A model generated the notes under the pieces. That model saw only the letters and a list, made by a program, of their open reading frames with translations, did not search any database and was not told the origin of the DNA. A program made the translations under genes and the position numbers. This document shows, one piece after another, positions 37,736 to 45,045 of a stretch of DNA of 64,000 bases (the first letter of the stretch is position 1; each line of letters begins with the position of its first letter). This stretch comes from Sheuella amnicola (lineage in GTDB: Bacteria > Pseudomonadota > Gammaproteobacteria > Burkholderiales > Burkholderiaceae_B): the NCBI RefSeq assembly GCF_010499255.1, contig NZ_JAAGRN010000001.1, positions 248,001-312,000 of the forward strand, in the 5' to 3' direction.

Positions 37736-38700
37736 TGTTGAATGTCCTGTTCATACTGGATCCGCTTCCTGCGCTGAACGCGTACAAGGATAGTTCTGTT
37801 GCGATGATGCAGGCACTAGAGTCTCGCGGTCATCGCATCAGTGTCGCACTGCAAAGCGACCTGTTCATCCTCGATGGACAGGTTTCTGCTCGTGCGACGG
37901 AAATTCAGTTAGTGCATGGTGCGGATTTGCATCAGAAAAATTGGTGGAAGGTTGTATCGAATCCAAAAGACATTTTGCTTAAGGATTTTGGTGCCATTCT
38001 GATGCGAAAGGATCCGCCTTTCGATATGGAATATGTCTACACCACCCATATGCTCGAGTTCGCTCAAGCTCAGGGAGCCAAAGTTTTCAACGGTGGAGAT
38101 GCCATACGCAATCATCCCGAAAAACTCGCAATTACCGAGTTTCCGGAATTCACCGCGCCTACGCTAGTTTCACGCGATATGGAAAGGCTCAAAGCTTTCC
38201 ATGCTTTGCATAGGGATGTGATTGTTAAACCTCTGGACGGAATGGGTGGGACAGGTATTTTCAGGCTTGGAATCAATGAACCAAACTTGAATGCCATCCT
38301 TGAAACTCTCACTAAGGATGGATCTCAAACAATCATGGCCCAACGTTATATTCCTGAAATTACAAAAGGGGATAAGCGTATATTGCTCATTGGCGGGGAA
38401 CCGGTTCCTTACTGCCTGGCCCGTATACCGTTGGCTGGCGAAACGCGTGGCAATCTTGCCGCCGGCGGCAGGGGAGTGGCTCAACCACTTTCAGAGCGTG
38501 ACTGGTTCATCGCCCGGTCTATTGCTCCCAAGCTGGCTGAAAGAGGTTTATTACTTGTCGGTCTGGATGTGATCGGAGATTATGTCACTGAAATCAATGT
38601 GACTAGCCCGACCTGTTTTGTCGAAATTACCGAGCAAACCGGTTTTAATGTCGCAAACAGACTTGTCGAGGCACTCGAGTTCGCCATAGCTCAAGTCTAA
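37735..38700 (+). CDS. gshB: Glutathione synthetase
   Basis: A 321-residue ATP-grasp enzyme. It begins [20 protein letters not shown], has LMRKDPPFDMEYVYTTHML, DVIVKPLDGMGGTGIFRL (ATP-binding loop) and DVIGDYVTEINVTSPTC with metal ligands. It joins gamma-glutamylcysteine and glycine. In other Burkholderiales gshA usually precedes it and the PTS genes follow; here the PTS part is kept, but infC precedes it with a TAATG overlap and gshA is not in the window. Confidence 0.96.
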   Translation: MLNVLFILDPLPALNAYKDSSVAMMQALESRGHRISVALQSDLFILDGQVSARATEIQLVHGADLHQKNWWKVVSNPKDILLKDFGAILMRKDPPFDMEYVYTTHMLEFAQAQGAKVFNGGDAIRNHPEKLAITEFPEFTAPTLVSRDMERLKAFHALHRDVIVKPLDGMGGTGIFRLGINEPNLNAILETLTKDGSQTIMAQRYIPEITKGDKRILLIGGEPVPYCLARIPLAGETRGNLAAGGRGVAQPLSERDWFIARSIAPKLAERGLLLVGLDVIGDYVTEINVTSPTCFVEITEQTGFNVANRLVEALEFAIAQV

Positions 38701-38705
38701 ACATC

Positions 38706-39101
38706 ATGATTTCGATTGCCGTGATAGCACACACTCCATTGGCTTCGGCATTGGTGGAATGTGCTAAACATGTTCTCGGGCATGACCCTTATGTCGATTT
38801 TTTCGATGTTCAACCGAATCAGTGTGCGGCAGATTGCGCTGCAACAATCGCTGATCAATTGATGGCCCTCGATCGGGGGGATGGCATTTTGGTGTTGACT
38901 GATTTACCGGGGGCATCTCCCTCGAATATCGCCGTCAGGGCATGTCACATCGCTCAAGAATCGGGTGTAAGCTGTTGCGTATTGGGCGGAGTGAACGCGT
39001 CCATGTTGCTGCGCGCCATCAATTATCGTCAGGGAAATTTGGAGGACGTGGCTTCTTGCGCGCTAGCTGGTGCAAATAGTGCTCTTATGCGTGTAGACTG
39101 A
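38706..39101 (+). CDS. Mannose-family PTS EIIA component
   Basis: A 131-residue ManX-type EIIA domain. It starts MISIAVIAHTPLASAL with the phosphorylated His9, and has DGILVLTDLPGASPSNIAVR, the active-site aspartate loop of the family. No EIIB, EIIC or EIID gene is near, so this is probably a regulatory phosphocarrier rather than part of a sugar permease, as in other betaproteobacteria. It starts 5 bases after gshB and is followed by HPr and enzyme I. Confidence 0.93.
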   Translation: MISIAVIAHTPLASALVECAKHVLGHDPYVDFFDVQPNQCAADCAATIADQLMALDRGDGILVLTDLPGASPSNIAVRACHIAQESGVSCCVLGGVNASMLLRAINYRQGNLEDVASCALAGANSALMRVD

Positions 39102-39135
39102 GGTATGTTTGAACATCCTCTCAATTGACCTCACC

Positions 39136-39405
39136 ATGCCACAGATAGATATTGTCATATCAAATAAGTTAGGATTGCACGCTCGAGCTGCAGCCAAGTT
39201 GACTCAATTGGCTGGCCAATTCAAATGCGATATTCATATTGCCAAGGGTGCGAAACGTGTCAATGCAAAGAGCATTATGGGCGTCATGATGCTTGCTGCT
39301 GGTTTAGGTTCGACGGTAACAGTCGATGCAGTTGGTGATGGTGAAGACCAAGCTTTAACTGACATTCAGGCGCTTTTCAATGATAAATTCGGCGAAGGTC
39401 AATAA
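39136..39405 (+). CDS. ptsH: Phosphocarrier protein HPr
   Basis: An 89-residue HPr of standard length starting MPQIDIVISNKLGLHARAAA, with the active His15. Ser46 in AKSIMGVMMLAAG matches the regulatory serine site used by HPr kinase in betaproteobacteria. The ATG at 39136 is chosen over a TTG at 39109; no good ribosome site precedes it, but a short open frame with GAGGT (ATG at 39104) ends just upstream. It passes phosphate from enzyme I to EIIA. Confidence 0.94.
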   Translation: MPQIDIVISNKLGLHARAAAKLTQLAGQFKCDIHIAKGAKRVNAKSIMGVMMLAAGLGSTVTVDAVGDGEDQALTDIQALFNDKFGEGQ

Positions 39406-39436
39406 GCTGGTTGCAAGTACTGTGCTTGGGCCGACG

Positions 39437-41149
39437 ATGTGCCTTTACGGGCAGGGCGTTTCTCGCGGTTATGCGATCGGTCGGGTTGTTGTCATGGGCG
39501 CTGCTGCCCTTGAGGTTGCCCACTACCGCATTGCACCTGAATCCGTTCAGTCTGAGAAAAACAGGTTAATTCAGGCGTTGCAGGCAACTCAGCAAGAAAT
39601 GCAAGAGATGGCTGATAACCTGCCGGATGATGCTCCGCGCGAACTCGCAGCATTATTGACGGTGCACCGAATGCTGCTTTCCGATCCTTTGATATCGGAT
39701 GAGACGCTTTCACTGATCGAGGATAAGCACTACAACGCAGAGTGGGCCTTAACCACGCAAGGACAGCTTCTCGGTGAACAATTCGCCGCAATGGACGACG
39801 AATATCTGCGAGAAAGAGGATCGGATGTCCGTCAGGTAATTGAACGGGTGCTTGTGCTGTTATCCGGTTCGAAAACTGCACTTCGATTGGATCACGAGTC
39901 TGATAGTGACGAGTTATTGATCGTTGTCGCGCATGATATTTCGCCTGCGGACATGATTCGTCTACGTGGGGCCCGATTTGCCGGTTTCGCTACTGACTTG
40001 GGTGGCTCGACTTCTCATACGGCAATTGTTGCGCGCAGCATGGGAGTCCCTGCGGTTGTGGCGTTGGGCCATATACGCGCATTGGTTCGCGATGGCGACA
40101 GAATAATTGTCGACGGAGCTAATGGCACTGTTCTGGTCAATCCATCCGAGGTTGCACTTCAAGAATATCGCAGACTTCAGCAAGATTTTATTGATGAACG
40201 CGCCGAACTGCTTTTGTTGAAAGATGTTGAGGCTGAGACGCTGGATGGCATGAAAATCACCCTTCACGCCAATATAGAATTGCCCGATGAGGCCGAGCTC
40301 GCATTGGAGAACGGTGCATCGGGAATAGGGTTGTTCCGTAGCGAGTTTTTATTCATGGGTCGTGCCGACTTGCCTTCGGAAGAAGAGCAATATCTTGCCT
40401 ATTCGACTGCAGTCAAGGCAATGAAAGGTTTGCCGGTAACCATTCGTACCCTTGATATCGGAGCGGATAAAACACTTGATGGTGAAGCTACGGTTGCGAC
40501 AAATCCCGCCCTTGGCCTGCGTGCAATCCGTTTTTGCCTCGCCAATCCTGAATTGTTCGCCACACAACTAAGGGCGATTTTGCGTGCATCTGTCCATGGA
40601 CCTGTGCGTATTTTGATCCCCATGGTTTCACATATGCATGAAGTAATCGCAACTCGCGCAGCTATCGCCTCTGCGCGTCAAGAGCTTGATGCCAAGGGAC
40701 AATCTTACGCAGAACATATTGAACTGGGTGCCATGGTGGAAGTACCTGCCATTGCAATCGCGATCGAACCATTTGCAGCAGCACTTGATTTTCTGTCTAT
40801 CGGTACAAACGACCTGATTCAATATACGCTTGCGATCGACCGTGCCGATAACGAAGTATCGACCCTTTACGACCCCTTACATCCTGCCGTTTTGCGTTTA
40901 ATTGCCAACACGATTAATGCCGGAGTTCGATTCGGCAAGTCCGTTTCCGTATGTGGTGAAATGGCTGGCGATGCCCATTTGACCCGACTGTTGCTCGGAT
41001 TGGGTTTGACTGAGTTTTCGATGCACCCGCAACAGTTGTTGGATGTGAAGCGAGAAATCAGAAATGCACATTCCAATGCGTTGCGAAATAAAGTTGCACA
41101 AGCGTTGAACCGAGCGCATGCAGTTGATCCCTCGTCGCTTTATCATTGA
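39437..41149 (+). CDS. ptsI: PTS enzyme I
   Basis: About 570 residues from the ATG at 39437, the start that best matches the family (YGQGVSRGYAIGRVVV soon after); an ATG at 39380 would overlap ptsH by 26 bases. The phosphohistidine loop GGSTSHTAIVARS lies near residue 190, with GLFRSEFLFMGR, LDIGADKT and SIGTNDLIQYTLAIDR downstream and the C-terminal Cys in VCGEMAGD. It takes phosphate from PEP and gives it to HPr. With no membrane EII in the window the relay is likely regulatory. Confidence 0.95.
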   Translation: MCLYGQGVSRGYAIGRVVVMGAAALEVAHYRIAPESVQSEKNRLIQALQATQQEMQEMADNLPDDAPRELAALLTVHRMLLSDPLISDETLSLIEDKHYNAEWALTTQGQLLGEQFAAMDDEYLRERGSDVRQVIERVLVLLSGSKTALRLDHESDSDELLIVVAHDISPADMIRLRGARFAGFATDLGGSTSHTAIVARSMGVPAVVALGHIRALVRDGDRIIVDGANGTVLVNPSEVALQEYRRLQQDFIDERAELLLLKDVEAETLDGMKITLHANIELPDEAELALENGASGIGLFRSEFLFMGRADLPSEEEQYLAYSTAVKAMKGLPVTIRTLDIGADKTLDGEATVATNPALGLRAIRFCLANPELFATQLRAILRASVHGPVRILIPMVSHMHEVIATRAAIASARQELDAKGQSYAEHIELGAMVEVPAIAIAIEPFAAALDFLSIGTNDLIQYTLAIDRADNEVSTLYDPLHPAVLRLIANTINAGVRFGKSVSVCGEMAGDAHLTRLLLGLGLTEFSMHPQQLLDVKREIRNAHSNALRNKVAQALNRAHAVDPSSLYH

Positions 41150-41181
41150 TACGACAAATTTAGTTACTGGAGGTATGCATC

Positions 41182-41436
41182 ATGGCTAAACCGAATGCCT
41201 GGTTTGAAGAATTTCAAAAAAATGTTTCTGAACTGATCGCAAAGAGTCCTGCGGCTGATATTGAACGCAATGTGAAAGCGTTCATGGGTTCGGCGTTTAA
41301 TAAAATGGATTTGATCACCCGCGAAGAATTCGACATTCAGGTCGACTTGCTTGCACGGGCACTTCAGCGAATTGAAAAACTCGAGTCTCAAGTGCAAGCT
41401 CTCGAGCACCGGGTCAGTTCGCTCGAATCCGAATAA
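41182..41436 (+). CDS. ubiK: UbiK/BMFP-family ubiquinone accessory factor
   Basis: An 84-residue protein with ACTGGAGG upstream of the ATG. It is nearly all helical, with a C-terminal coiled coil (about residues 50-82, ALQRIEKLESQVQALEHRVSSLESE in heptads). The FDIQVDLLARALQRIEKLE segment marks the BMFP/YqiC/UbiK family, trimeric proteins that aid ubiquinone synthesis and bind membranes. It lies 32 bases after ptsI and is followed by a strong terminator, then comM. Confidence 0.9.
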   Translation: MAKPNAWFEEFQKNVSELIAKSPAADIERNVKAFMGSAFNKMDLITREEFDIQVDLLARALQRIEKLESQVQALEHRVSSLESE

Positions 41437-41454
41437 TAATTTTCTCATCATGCC

Positions 41455-41493
41455 AAGCCGCCGGACAGAAATGTCCAGGCGGCTTTCTTTTTT
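41455..41493 (+). terminator. Rho-independent terminator after ubiK
   Basis: AAGCCGCC-GGACA, a short GAAA loop and TGTCC-A-GGCGGCTT form a stem of 13 base pairs with one bulged A, followed by TCTTTTTT. It ends the gshB-PTS-ubiK transcript before comM and so leaves comM with its own promoter. Confidence 0.88.
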
Positions 41494-41540
41494 CTCCGCA
41501 TCAGGGATCATGAGTGATTCAAATTTATGCTGGAGGAGAA

Positions 41541-43073
41541 ATGACACTCGCTGTTTTGAAAAGCCGATCATTAATCGGCATTCAGGCGCCGGTTGTTCGT
41601 GTTGAAGTTCATCTGACATCCGGTCTGCCTTGTTTTACGATTGTCGGATTGGCGGATGCTGAAGTCAAAGAAAGTCGCGAGCGGGTTAGGGCGGCGATCC
41701 AGAGTAGTGGGTTTGCCTTTCCATGCGGACGTCTTACGGTGAATTTGTCGCCTGCGGATTTACCAAAAGAGTCGGGTCGATTCGATTTGCCTATAGCGCT
41801 TGGTGTGTTACTTGCGTCTGGGCAAATTGAAATGCCTGAGCTTATGGTGCGGTACGACGACACGGCGTATAAACCAACTTTGGCTAATTGGGTGTTTGCG
41901 GGTGAATTATCGTTATCAGGGGTGTTGGTTCCGATTGCCGGTGCTGTTTCTATTGCTTTGGCAGTAGCACGGGATGACCAACACGCATGTCTGGTATTGC
42001 CGTCACAAAGTGCGGACATGGCTGCACGCGTGCCGGGTGTTCAAATTTACAAAGCCCTGAGTCTGATTGACGTGGTTAGACATCTTACCGGTGCCGAACA
42101 ATTGCCGCATGCAACCCCGAAAGAATCTTTGGCCCCCACTTTGAATGATCATTGTCTGTCAGAGGTAAAGGGGCAGCTTTTCGCTAAAAGAGCGCTGGAA
42201 ATTGCGGCTGCAGGGGGGCACAGTCTTCTGATGTCTGGCTCTCCTGGTGTCGGCAAAAGTATGCTTGCCAGTCGGTTGCCCGGAATTTTGCCGGATTTGA
42301 CGGAAGCTGAATCGCTTGAAGTCGCGTCGATCGCCGCCTTTTCCGCCACCAATCACCATTTCGTCTGGGGCGCGCGTCCTTATCGTTGTCCACATCACTG
42401 CTCATCGGCTTCAGCCATTCTGGGAGGGGGAGCAAGACCGCAACCTGGAGAAGTCACATTAGCTCATAAAGGGGTGTTGTTTCTGGATGAAGTTCCTGAA
42501 TTCGATCGTAGAGTGATTGAAGGATTAAGAGAGCCTTTGGAAGCAAAGGAGGTATGCATTTCTAGGGCACGTCACCGAGTGACATATCCTGCAGATTTTC
42601 AGTTGATCGCGGCAATGAACCCTTGTCCTTGCGGTTGGCGAGACCACCCCGAAAAGCACTGTAGTTGTCGGCCAGAACACATTGATCGTTATCAGAAGCA
42701 CTTGTCAGGACCCTTTTTGGACAGAATCGATATCAAGATTAATGTGGGTGAGATTGATCACTCCTGGCTAAATCTTCCTGCAGGAGAGCCATCAAGTTCA
42801 GTTCGTGTGCGCGTGACAAGGGCCCGCAATATCCAGCTCTCCAGACAAGGGTGTGCGAATTACGAAATGAATTCTTCATCTCTAGATAAATATTGCCAAA
42901 TGGATCTGGAGGCTAAAAAACTATTAGCGAAAACTGTTCAGGCCATGCGATTATCTGCAAGGTCCATACAAAAAATAAGAAAAGTTTCCAGAACTTGTGC
43001 AGACTTAGACGGTGCGGACCTGATTGCCGTGTCGCACCTTGGGGAAGCAATACAGCTACGCCACAAGCATTGA
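41541..43073 (+). CDS. comM: ComM/YifB-family AAA+ helicase-like ATPase
   Basis: A 510-residue protein starting at an ATG after GGAGGAG. The N-terminal Lon-substrate-like domain (LVGIQAP-type start, PCFTIVGLADAEVKESRERVRAA) is followed by an MCM-type AAA+ module: Walker A GSPGVGKSMLASRLPGILP near residue 225, Walker B GVLFLDEVPEFDRR, and a C-terminal Mg-chelatase-like domain. The Cys-rich NPCPCGWRDHPEKHCSC is typical. ComM hexamers promote branch migration in natural transformation. It is next to ubiK, as in many Burkholderiales. Confidence 0.95.
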   Translation: MTLAVLKSRSLIGIQAPVVRVEVHLTSGLPCFTIVGLADAEVKESRERVRAAIQSSGFAFPCGRLTVNLSPADLPKESGRFDLPIALGVLLASGQIEMPELMVRYDDTAYKPTLANWVFAGELSLSGVLVPIAGAVSIALAVARDDQHACLVLPSQSADMAARVPGVQIYKALSLIDVVRHLTGAEQLPHATPKESLAPTLNDHCLSEVKGQLFAKRALEIAAAGGHSLLMSGSPGVGKSMLASRLPGILPDLTEAESLEVASIAAFSATNHHFVWGARPYRCPHHCSSASAILGGGARPQPGEVTLAHKGVLFLDEVPEFDRRVIEGLREPLEAKEVCISRARHRVTYPADFQLIAAMNPCPCGWRDHPEKHCSCRPEHIDRYQKHLSGPFLDRIDIKINVGEIDHSWLNLPAGEPSSSVRVRVTRARNIQLSRQGCANYEMNSSSLDKYCQMDLEAKKLLAKTVQAMRLSARSIQKIRKVSRTCADLDGADLIAVSHLGEAIQLRHKH

Positions 43074-43126
43074 AAGCTGTTTGAATATTCAGGATAGGGT
43101 AGGATGCTATGTTTTAAAAAATATCG

Positions 43127-43349
43127 TATAATCAAAGGCTTCGTTGGATTTCTTGTTAAATTACAAATCAAAATCCAATGAGGTGCTGACGAGGTATGCG
43201 GTGTGGTGCTCTACTAATTCCCCATGCTTCCTAGTTGGCTGTAGTGCAAAAGAAGTGCCCCGGGGTTATCAAGACCTGGCTGATTCTTGCTATTTGACAG
43301 GATTTGCCAGTGCACCTATCGGACACAAATTCAAGCAACAGGATTTATT
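43127..43349 (+). promoter_or_regulatory. Candidate promoter and structured leader of rpmI-rplT
   Basis: The 276-base gap after comM begins with a perfect -10 hexamer TATAAT at 43127-43132 (its -35 is poor) and is then non-coding up to rpmI. TTGGATTT at 43144-43151 pairs with AAATCCAA at 43171-43178, enclosing a smaller TTGT/ACAA stem. In E. coli a leader before rpmI is bound by L20 for autoregulation; that this leader works alike is inference. It would be needed here because infC is no longer next door. Confidence 0.4.
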
Positions 43350-43547
43350 ATGCCTAAAATGAAGACCAAGAAAAGCGCTTCCAAGCGTTTTCAGGTCCGT
43401 GGAAGCGGATCTATCAAGCGGGGACAGGCGTTCAAGCGCCATATCCTGACCAAGAAAACCACCAAGAACAAGCGCCAACTGCGCGGTTCGGCAGCGGTTG
43501 ATAAAACAAACGTGGCTTCTGTTAAAGCCATGATGCCATTCGCTTGA
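43350..43547 (+). CDS. rpmI: Ribosomal protein L35
   Basis: A 65-residue basic protein: [20 protein letters not shown], then [23 protein letters not shown], the L35 signature. Start at ATG 43350; the frame is open upstream but unlike L35. It is followed by rplT after 13 bases with a GGAG ribosome site. In most bacteria it follows infC directly; here it follows comM and a long leader. Confidence 0.97.
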   Translation: MPKMKTKKSASKRFQVRGSGSIKRGQAFKRHILTKKTTKNKRQLRGSAAVDKTNVASVKAMMPFA

Positions 43548-43560
43548 TAGGAGATTAACT

Positions 43561-43920
43561 ATGCCTCGCGTAAAACGTGGTGTAACGGCCCGCGCCCGTC
43601 ACAAAAAAGTCATTAACGCTGCTAAAGGATATCGTGGTCGTCGTGGCAACGTGTTCCGTATCGCTAAACAGGCCGTCATGCGTGCCGGTCAATATGCGTA
43701 TCGCGATCGCCGCAACAAAAAGCGTACATTCCGCGCCCTGTGGATTACGCGTATTAATGCAGCCGTCCGTGAACTCGATATGACCTACAGCGTATTCGTT
43801 GCAGGTCTAAAAAAGGCTGCAATCGAGCTTGATCGCAAGGTGCTGGCAGATATGGCAGTCAACGACAAAGCCGGTTTTGCCGCTGTGGTCAATCAGGTCA
43901 AGTCGGCTTTGGCTGCTTAA
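43561..43920 (+). CDS. rplT: Ribosomal protein L20
   Basis: A 119-residue protein of the standard length, beginning [20 protein letters not shown], with [34 protein letters not shown], the 23S rRNA-binding N-terminus. L20 assembles early into the large subunit and in E. coli represses rpmI-rplT translation. It is in the rpmI transcript and is followed by a hairpin before pheS. Confidence 0.98.
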   Translation: MPRVKRGVTARARHKKVINAAKGYRGRRGNVFRIAKQAVMRAGQYAYRDRRNKKRTFRALWITRINAAVRELDMTYSVFVAGLKKAAIELDRKVLADMAVNDKAGFAAVVNQVKSALAA

Positions 43921-43941
43921 TACCTGAAAGTTGTAATTGCC

Positions 43942-43973
43942 AAACGGGGCCGCTGGGCTCCGTTTGCATTTTT
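43942..43973 (+). terminator. Terminator/attenuator between rplT and pheS
   Basis: AAACGGGGCC at 43942-43951 pairs with GGCTCCGTTT at 43956-43965 (one G-T pair) around a GCTG loop, followed by GCATTTTT. It lies 23 bases before the pheS ATG. E. coli pheST has an attenuator at the same place, but the gap here is too short for a phenylalanine-rich leader peptide, so it is more likely a partial terminator. Confidence 0.7.
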
Positions 43974-43996
43974 AAGCTGTGATATCTGAAGGTGTG

Positions 43997-45019
43997 ATGA
44001 CTGATATGGTCGATGATCTGATTCAACAGGCTCGTACGCTGTTTGCGCAAGCGACCGATGCTGCATCGCTTGAAAATGCCAAAGCCAGGTTTCTTGGCAA
44101 GCAAGGCAGCTTGACTGAGATGCTAAAAGGTCTTGCAAAGCTTGATGCTGACACTAAACGTAGCGAAGGTGCCCGAATTAATGTGATTAAGCAGGAGATC
44201 GAATCTTTGCTTAATGCGCGTCGCGCCGAAATGGCTCAGGCTGAATTGAATGCCAGATTGGCATCTGAGACAATCGACGTCACTCTTCCCGGACGAGGTT
44301 CGAGTCGTGGAACGATTCATCCCGTTATCCGGACGTGGCAACGCGTAGAAGCCATTTTCAAATCGATCGGTTTTGACGTTGCAGATGGCCCTGAAATTGA
44401 AAACGACTGGACCAACTTCACTGCGCTCAATAATCCGGAAAATCATCCTGCACGTTCTATGCAGGATACCTTTTATGTCGACATCAAAGACGAGCAGGGG
44501 CTACCGTTATTGTTGCGTACTCATACGAGCCCGATGCAGGTTCGATATGCGCGCATGCATCAGCCTCCAATAAAAGTAATTGCGCCCGGACGCACATATC
44601 GCGTCGATAGTGATGCAACGCATTCTCCGATGTTTCATCAGGTCGAGGGTCTTTGGATTGCCGAAAATATTTCTTTCGCTGATTTGAAAGGCGTCTACAC
44701 CAATTTTCTCAGATGTTTTTTTGAAACCGAAGATCTTGAATTACGCTTCAGACCTTCCTTTTTTCCGTTCACAGAACCTTCTGCTGAAATCGACATGATG
44801 TTCACATCCGGACCCAACAAGGGACGATGGCTCGAGATATCGGGGTCTGGTCAAGTGCACCCGGATGTGATTCGAAATTTCGGTCTGGATCCTGAGCGCT
44901 ATATTGGTTTCGCATTTGGTTCCGGACTTGAGCGACTGACGATGCTGAGATATGGCGTCAATGATTTGCGTCAGTTCTTCGAGGGCGATCTGCGCTTCTT
45001 GCGCCAGTTCAATAATTAA
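43997..45019 (+). CDS. pheS: Phenylalanyl-tRNA synthetase alpha subunit
   Basis: A 340-residue subunit. The N-terminal coiled coil (to ~residue 90) is followed by the class II core with [21 protein letters not shown], motif 2 [11 protein letters not shown] and the C-terminal [14 protein letters not shown] (motif 3). A start at 43997 with AAGGTG upstream is used; an ATG at 44006 is possible. With PheT it charges tRNA-Phe. It precedes pheT by 26 bases. Confidence 0.97.
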   Translation: MTDMVDDLIQQARTLFAQATDAASLENAKARFLGKQGSLTEMLKGLAKLDADTKRSEGARINVIKQEIESLLNARRAEMAQAELNARLASETIDVTLPGRGSSRGTIHPVIRTWQRVEAIFKSIGFDVADGPEIENDWTNFTALNNPENHPARSMQDTFYVDIKDEQGLPLLLRTHTSPMQVRYARMHQPPIKVIAPGRTYRVDSDATHSPMFHQVEGLWIAENISFADLKGVYTNFLRCFFETEDLELRFRPSFFPFTEPSAEIDMMFTSGPNKGRWLEISGSGQVHPDVIRNFGLDPERYIGFAFGSGLERLTMLRYGVNDLRQFFEGDLRFLRQFNN

Positions 45020-45045
45020 TTCTGTTCAGATAGTGACGGTGCATC

